A DNA stretch of 7,525 nt from Gammaproteobacteria bacterium (GTDB lineage: Bacteria; Pseudomonadota; Gammaproteobacteria; Tenderiales; Tenderiaceae). The notes beneath the pieces are model-generated. The model saw only the letters and a list, made by a program, of their open reading frames with translations, made no database searches and was not told where the DNA came from. The position numbers were made by a program, and so were the translations under genes. Within the stretch, counting starts at the first letter, position 1. The number at the start of each line of letters is the position of its first letter. The stretch is from positions 1 through 7,525 of the forward strand of contig JALTMR010000095.1 of the NCBI GenBank assembly GCA_027001525.1, read 5' to 3'. Below are positions 5,508 through 7,525 of this stretch, one piece after another.

Positions 5508-6464
5508 ATGAGTGAGCTGCAGCAAGAGTCGTCGGCCGTCACCCCGGTGACGGCACCCGTGGAGGAGAGCGTCGGCGCCGAGGTGGTGGACCAGGGAGAG
5601 CGTGAGCGAAAGCCCTGGAACCTGGCGTTGATTGATGTCGCCGTGACGCTACTCATGGTGGGGCTGGTGCTCGCCGTGCTCCACTTTGTGGTGGCGCCCA
5701 GAATGGGGAATGCGCCTGCTGAGGTGAGCCAGGCTGGAGATGCATCCGTGGCCGATCTTCTGCCTGCGCCCTCGTCGCCCTCTCCTGAGGTGCTTTTCTC
5801 CGCCGGTTCCTATGTCGATACTGTGGCCAGCATCGAGGGGGACGAACACCGTCAGCGTGATCTGGTTTTGGTGGGGCAGGGCTGGGTGGAGAGTTTGATG
5901 CCGCTGCGTATCGGTCAGCGGGTGCTGCGGGGTCAGTTGCTGATGGAGGTCTACTCGCCGGCATTGATCGATTTGCAGATGGAGTACATCGACGCGGTTA
6001 AATCCGGCAAGACCGACGCCGTTCAAGCGGCTATCGATCACCTGACCGTTTATGGTCAATCGCAGCCGCAGATCGATGCGCTGCTGGGCAGAAAAGAGCT
6101 GGATGGCCTCATTGCCGTCCGCGCCCCCAGCGATGGCGTGATCAGCGCCGTCTATGTGCGGGAGGGGATGTTTGTCCCCATGGCGGGTGCCATGGTGCGG
6201 CTGGTGGACATGAGCAGCATCTGGATGGAGGCTGAGTTATTGAGTCTGGATGCCGGGGGGATTGAGCCAGGCAGCCGGGTCGAGGCCAGCTTTCCCCGGC
6301 GCGAGAAGGTGATGGTGGGCGTGGTGGAGTACATCGAATACCCGGAGCGCCGGGTGGGGCCGGTGAGCGTGCGCATGCGTTTTGATGGTGTTGAGCAGCG
6401 CTCGCTGCTGCGGGGGTATGTGGATGTTCGGATCTATCGGCAGCCTGAAGCGGGGGGCGGTTGA
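5508..6464 (+). CDS. CusB-like RND efflux periplasmic adaptor, membrane anchored
   Basis: A 318-residue protein with the layout of a heavy-metal-type RND periplasmic adaptor (membrane fusion protein). Residues 1-37 are a hydrophilic, acidic cytoplasmic tail; 38-63 are one strong membrane span (LALIDVAVTLLMVGLVLAVL); a Pro/Ser-rich linker follows. The first lipoyl half is about 124-150 (GWVESLMPLRIGQRVLRGQ), a short helical hairpin about 151-190 begins with the CusB-like YSPALIDLQMEYI, and the second lipoyl half is 205-223 (RAPSDGVISAVYVREGMFV). A beta barrel begins near RLVDMSSIWMEAEL. It ends soon after the barrel, so it is shorter than typical CusB and lacks the long metal-binding N-terminus. 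No pump (CusA) or outer-membrane factor (CusC) is visible nearby. It follows cbbR by 14 nt with no clear ribosome-binding site, suggesting translation coupled to cbbR. The substrate is unknown; metal export is only suggested by family resemblance. Confidence 0.8.
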   Translation: MSELQQESSAVTPVTAPVEESVGAEVVDQGERERKPWNLALIDVAVTLLMVGLVLAVLHFVVAPRMGNAPAEVSQAGDASVADLLPAPSSPSPEVLFSAGSYVDTVASIEGDEHRQRDLVLVGQGWVESLMPLRIGQRVLRGQLLMEVYSPALIDLQMEYIDAVKSGKTDAVQAAIDHLTVYGQSQPQIDALLGRKELDGLIAVRAPSDGVISAVYVREGMFVPMAGAMVRLVDMSSIWMEAELLSLDAGGIEPGSRVEASFPRREKVMVGVVEYIEYPERRVGPVSVRMRFDGVEQRSLLRGYVDVRIYRQPEAGGG

Positions 6465-6479
6465 AGCCCTGAATAGGCG

Positions 6480-6773
6480 TTATCTCGTTGCTGGATTGTT
6501 GCCGGGTGAGTCAGTGTGCGCTGTGACCAGCGCGATGGCCTGGGCCACCGCATCCTGAACGGCATTACCCATCTGGCGTCTCTCTTCCGGAGTGAGGTAG
6601 AAGATGAGATCCACGTCGTGGCGTACGTAGCGGGGAGGTAACTGGTTCAGGGCCACGCAGCCGATGTCCTCAATCGCTGCGCTGTCCAGTTTCCTCTTTT
6701 CCGAGCGCAGCGCCTGCTGTATCTCTTCCAATACCAGTGTTTCGTAGTAGTTGTGGACGTTTTCAAACGACAT
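6480..6773 (-). CDS. ComFB-family small protein
   Basis: A 97-residue protein resembling the late-competence ComFB family. The N-terminal helix NVHNYYETLVLEEIQQAL (5-22) and the signature DIGCVALNQLPPRYV (about 36-50) match the family pattern around ALNxLPPxYV. Many ComFB proteins carry a CxxC-type cysteine cluster before the DI motif. Here that segment reads KRKLDSAAIEDIG and the only cysteine is within the signature, so a metal site of that kind is absent. Work on cyanobacterial and other ComFB proteins has identified members as cyclic-di-nucleotide receptors; whether this one binds is unknown. The C-terminal 15 residues look disordered. GGAG lies about 8 nt before the ATG. The gene is convergent with the adaptor gene (15 nt between stop codons) and divergent from the cytochrome gene. 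No role in competence should be assumed from the family name. Confidence 0.82.
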   Translation of the reverse strand: MSFENVHNYYETLVLEEIQQALRSEKRKLDSAAIEDIGCVALNQLPPRYVRHDVDLIFYLTPEERRQMGNAVQDAVAQAIALVTAHTDSPGNNPATR

Positions 6774-6832
6774 GCCTGACTCCAGCGAAGTGTGATTTAT
6801 CTGAATCTAGCGTCACGGGGTTCGTTTTACTG

Positions 6833-6864
6833 AAGTGCACTTTTGTTAAGCTACCCGCCCGGGT
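6833..6864. promoter_or_regulatory. Two palindromes between the comFB-family gene and the cytochrome gene
   Basis: The 127-nt divergent region (6774-6900) holds AAGTGCACTT (6833-6842), a perfect 10-bp palindrome, and ACCCG-CC-CGGGT (6853-6864), a perfect 12-nt inverted repeat. GAATATATC follows at 6876-6884 and could contain the cytochrome -10. I could not pair it with a -35 at normal spacing. The palindromes may be operators or a leader hairpin. Confidence 0.3.
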
Positions 6865-6903
6865 GGGCATGGTTTGAATATATCTGAAGAGTGAGGCGAG
6901 GTG

Positions 6904-7353
6904 ATGGTGAGGGTCTGTTTTCTGCTGTTGGCTGTGTTGTTGGGGGGCGTTGCCTGTGAGTCGAAATCCGGTTCCGGCGCTTCAGTGCCGTCGCTTAGCG
7001 GGCCTGCCATCGAACGAAATACCCATCCCGAGGTCATCAAGGCGGGAGCGCAGCTGTTTCAAGCACACTGTGCCCAGTGTCACGGCGAGATGGCCGAAGG
7101 TGATCCGCAGTGGCGCAAGCCGGGGGTGGATGGCCGCTATCCAGCGCCGCCGCTCAACGGCAGTGGTCACGCCTGGCATCACCCGACGTCGTGGTTGCAG
7201 GAGATTATTCGCAACGGTAGCCAGCCACAAGGCAACATGCCCGCCTGGCAAGAGGTTTTGTCTGACGAGGAGATCGATGCGGTGGTGGCCTGGTTTCAGT
7301 CGCAATGGCCAGATCAGGTGTATGCCGCCTGGTATGAGATGCAGAATCGCTAG
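6904..7353 (+). CDS. Class I c-type cytochrome, probable lipoprotein
   Basis: A 149-residue single-heme cytochrome c. Residues 1-17 form a hydrophobic signal (MVRVCFLLLAVLLGGVA) ending at C18, which is followed by a Ser/Gly-rich stretch. This looks like a lipoprotein signal, though the residue three before the Cys is Gly instead of the usual Leu/Val/Ile. The heme motif is CAQCH (56-60), and the likely axial Met is M112 (NMPAW) near the C-terminal helix LSDEEIDAVVAWFQSQW. A segment PAPPLNGSGHAWHHP (80-94) is rich in His and may sit near the heme or bind metal. The protein should be exported to the periplasm and carry electrons; its partners are unknown. I prefer ATG 6904 over GTG 6901 because GAGG (6893-6896) is then 7 nt away. 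It lies upstream of and in line with the DUF302 gene, 59 nt apart. Confidence 0.9.
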   Translation: MVRVCFLLLAVLLGGVACESKSGSGASVPSLSGPAIERNTHPEVIKAGAQLFQAHCAQCHGEMAEGDPQWRKPGVDGRYPAPPLNGSGHAWHHPTSWLQEIIRNGSQPQGNMPAWQEVLSDEEIDAVVAWFQSQWPDQVYAAWYEMQNR

Positions 7354-7412
7354 TGCGGGGATCACTTCGCGTGCCGCGCCCCGAAAATTGAATGTATATA
7401 AAGGAGAAGGTT

Positions 7413-7525
7413 ATGTCTTACGGATTCAGTGTGAAAGTTGCTTCAAATTTTGATGCCGCCATTGAGCGGGTGACCGAGGCGTTACAGAAGGAAGGTTTTG
7501 GTATTCTGACGGATATTGACGTCAA
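7413..7525 (+). CDS. DUF302-family protein (5' part, cut by window edge)
   Basis: The first 37 codons of a gene open to the right edge. The translation begins [20 protein letters not shown] and continues to [11 protein letters not shown]. This matches the N-terminus of DUF302 proteins, small alpha/beta proteins of unknown biochemical function that are common in sulfur-oxidising and metal-exposed proteobacteria. The ribosome-binding site AGGAGA (7402-7407) is strong and well spaced. TATATA (7395-7400) lies too close to the start codon to be a normal -10, so readthrough from the cytochrome gene is more likely. An imperfect GC-rich repeat (CGGGG 7356-7360, CCCCG 7379-7383) in the 59-nt gap lacks a T tract and is not a clear terminator. 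Confidence 0.85.
   Translation, partial: MSYGFSVKVASNFDAAIERVTEALQKEGFGILTDIDV

Noticed and set aside
7356..7383. GC-rich inverted repeat after the cytochrome gene considered as a terminator
   Set aside because: The stem is only 5 bp with an 18-nt interior and is followed by GAAAATTG instead of a T tract.

Overview
The window is a chromosomal segment centred on a form II (CbbM) Calvin-Benson-Bassham locus. It most likely comes from a gammaproteobacterial chemolithoautotroph of the sulfur-oxidiser type. That placement is inferred from form II RubisCO with its CbbQ/CbbO activase, a divergent CbbR, moderately high GC content, and an accessory c-type cytochrome; no taxonomic marker gene is present.

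Layout, left to right. On the minus strand lie the first 354 codons of cbbO (cut by the left edge), complete cbbQ (1167-1976) and complete cbbM (2844-4223). Transcription runs right to left: cbbM, then cbbQ, then cbbO. The set is interrupted: a plus-strand PilZ-domain gene (2270-2701) sits between cbbM and cbbQ, and cbbM ends in a strong intrinsic terminator (2785-2816). On the plus strand, cbbR (4567-5493) is divergent from cbbM and is followed after 14 nt by a membrane-anchored CusB-like adaptor gene (5508-6464). A small ComFB-family gene (6480-6773, minus) is convergent with the adaptor. A class I cytochrome c, probably a lipoprotein (6904-7353, plus), and the start of a DUF302 gene (7413 to the right edge) complete the window.

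How the parts fit. CbbM fixes CO2. CbbQ (AAA+ ATPase) and CbbO form the activase that removes inhibitory sugar phosphates from the RubisCO active site. CbbR is the expected activator. The most useful regulatory observation is that cbbM and the separated cbbQO unit carry matching upstream control regions. A gapless 43-bp alignment (2049-2091 with 4376-4418; 29 identities by eye) contains the inverted repeat ATAAG-N6-CTTAT. This repeat is centred about 64-66 bp upstream of each predicted transcription start, the position where LysR-type activators usually bind. The activase genes therefore appear to be kept in the same regulon by a duplicated or convergently maintained CbbR operator, although the PilZ gene and a terminator separate them from cbbM.

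Other points of interest are the presence of two families linked to cyclic-di-nucleotide binding (PilZ and ComFB) around the carbon-fixation genes, an RND adaptor with no visible pump or outer-membrane partner coupled to cbbR, and a hairpin-containing predicted cbbM leader. I saw no mobile element, CRISPR array, tRNA or rRNA, and no clearly new multi-gene system.
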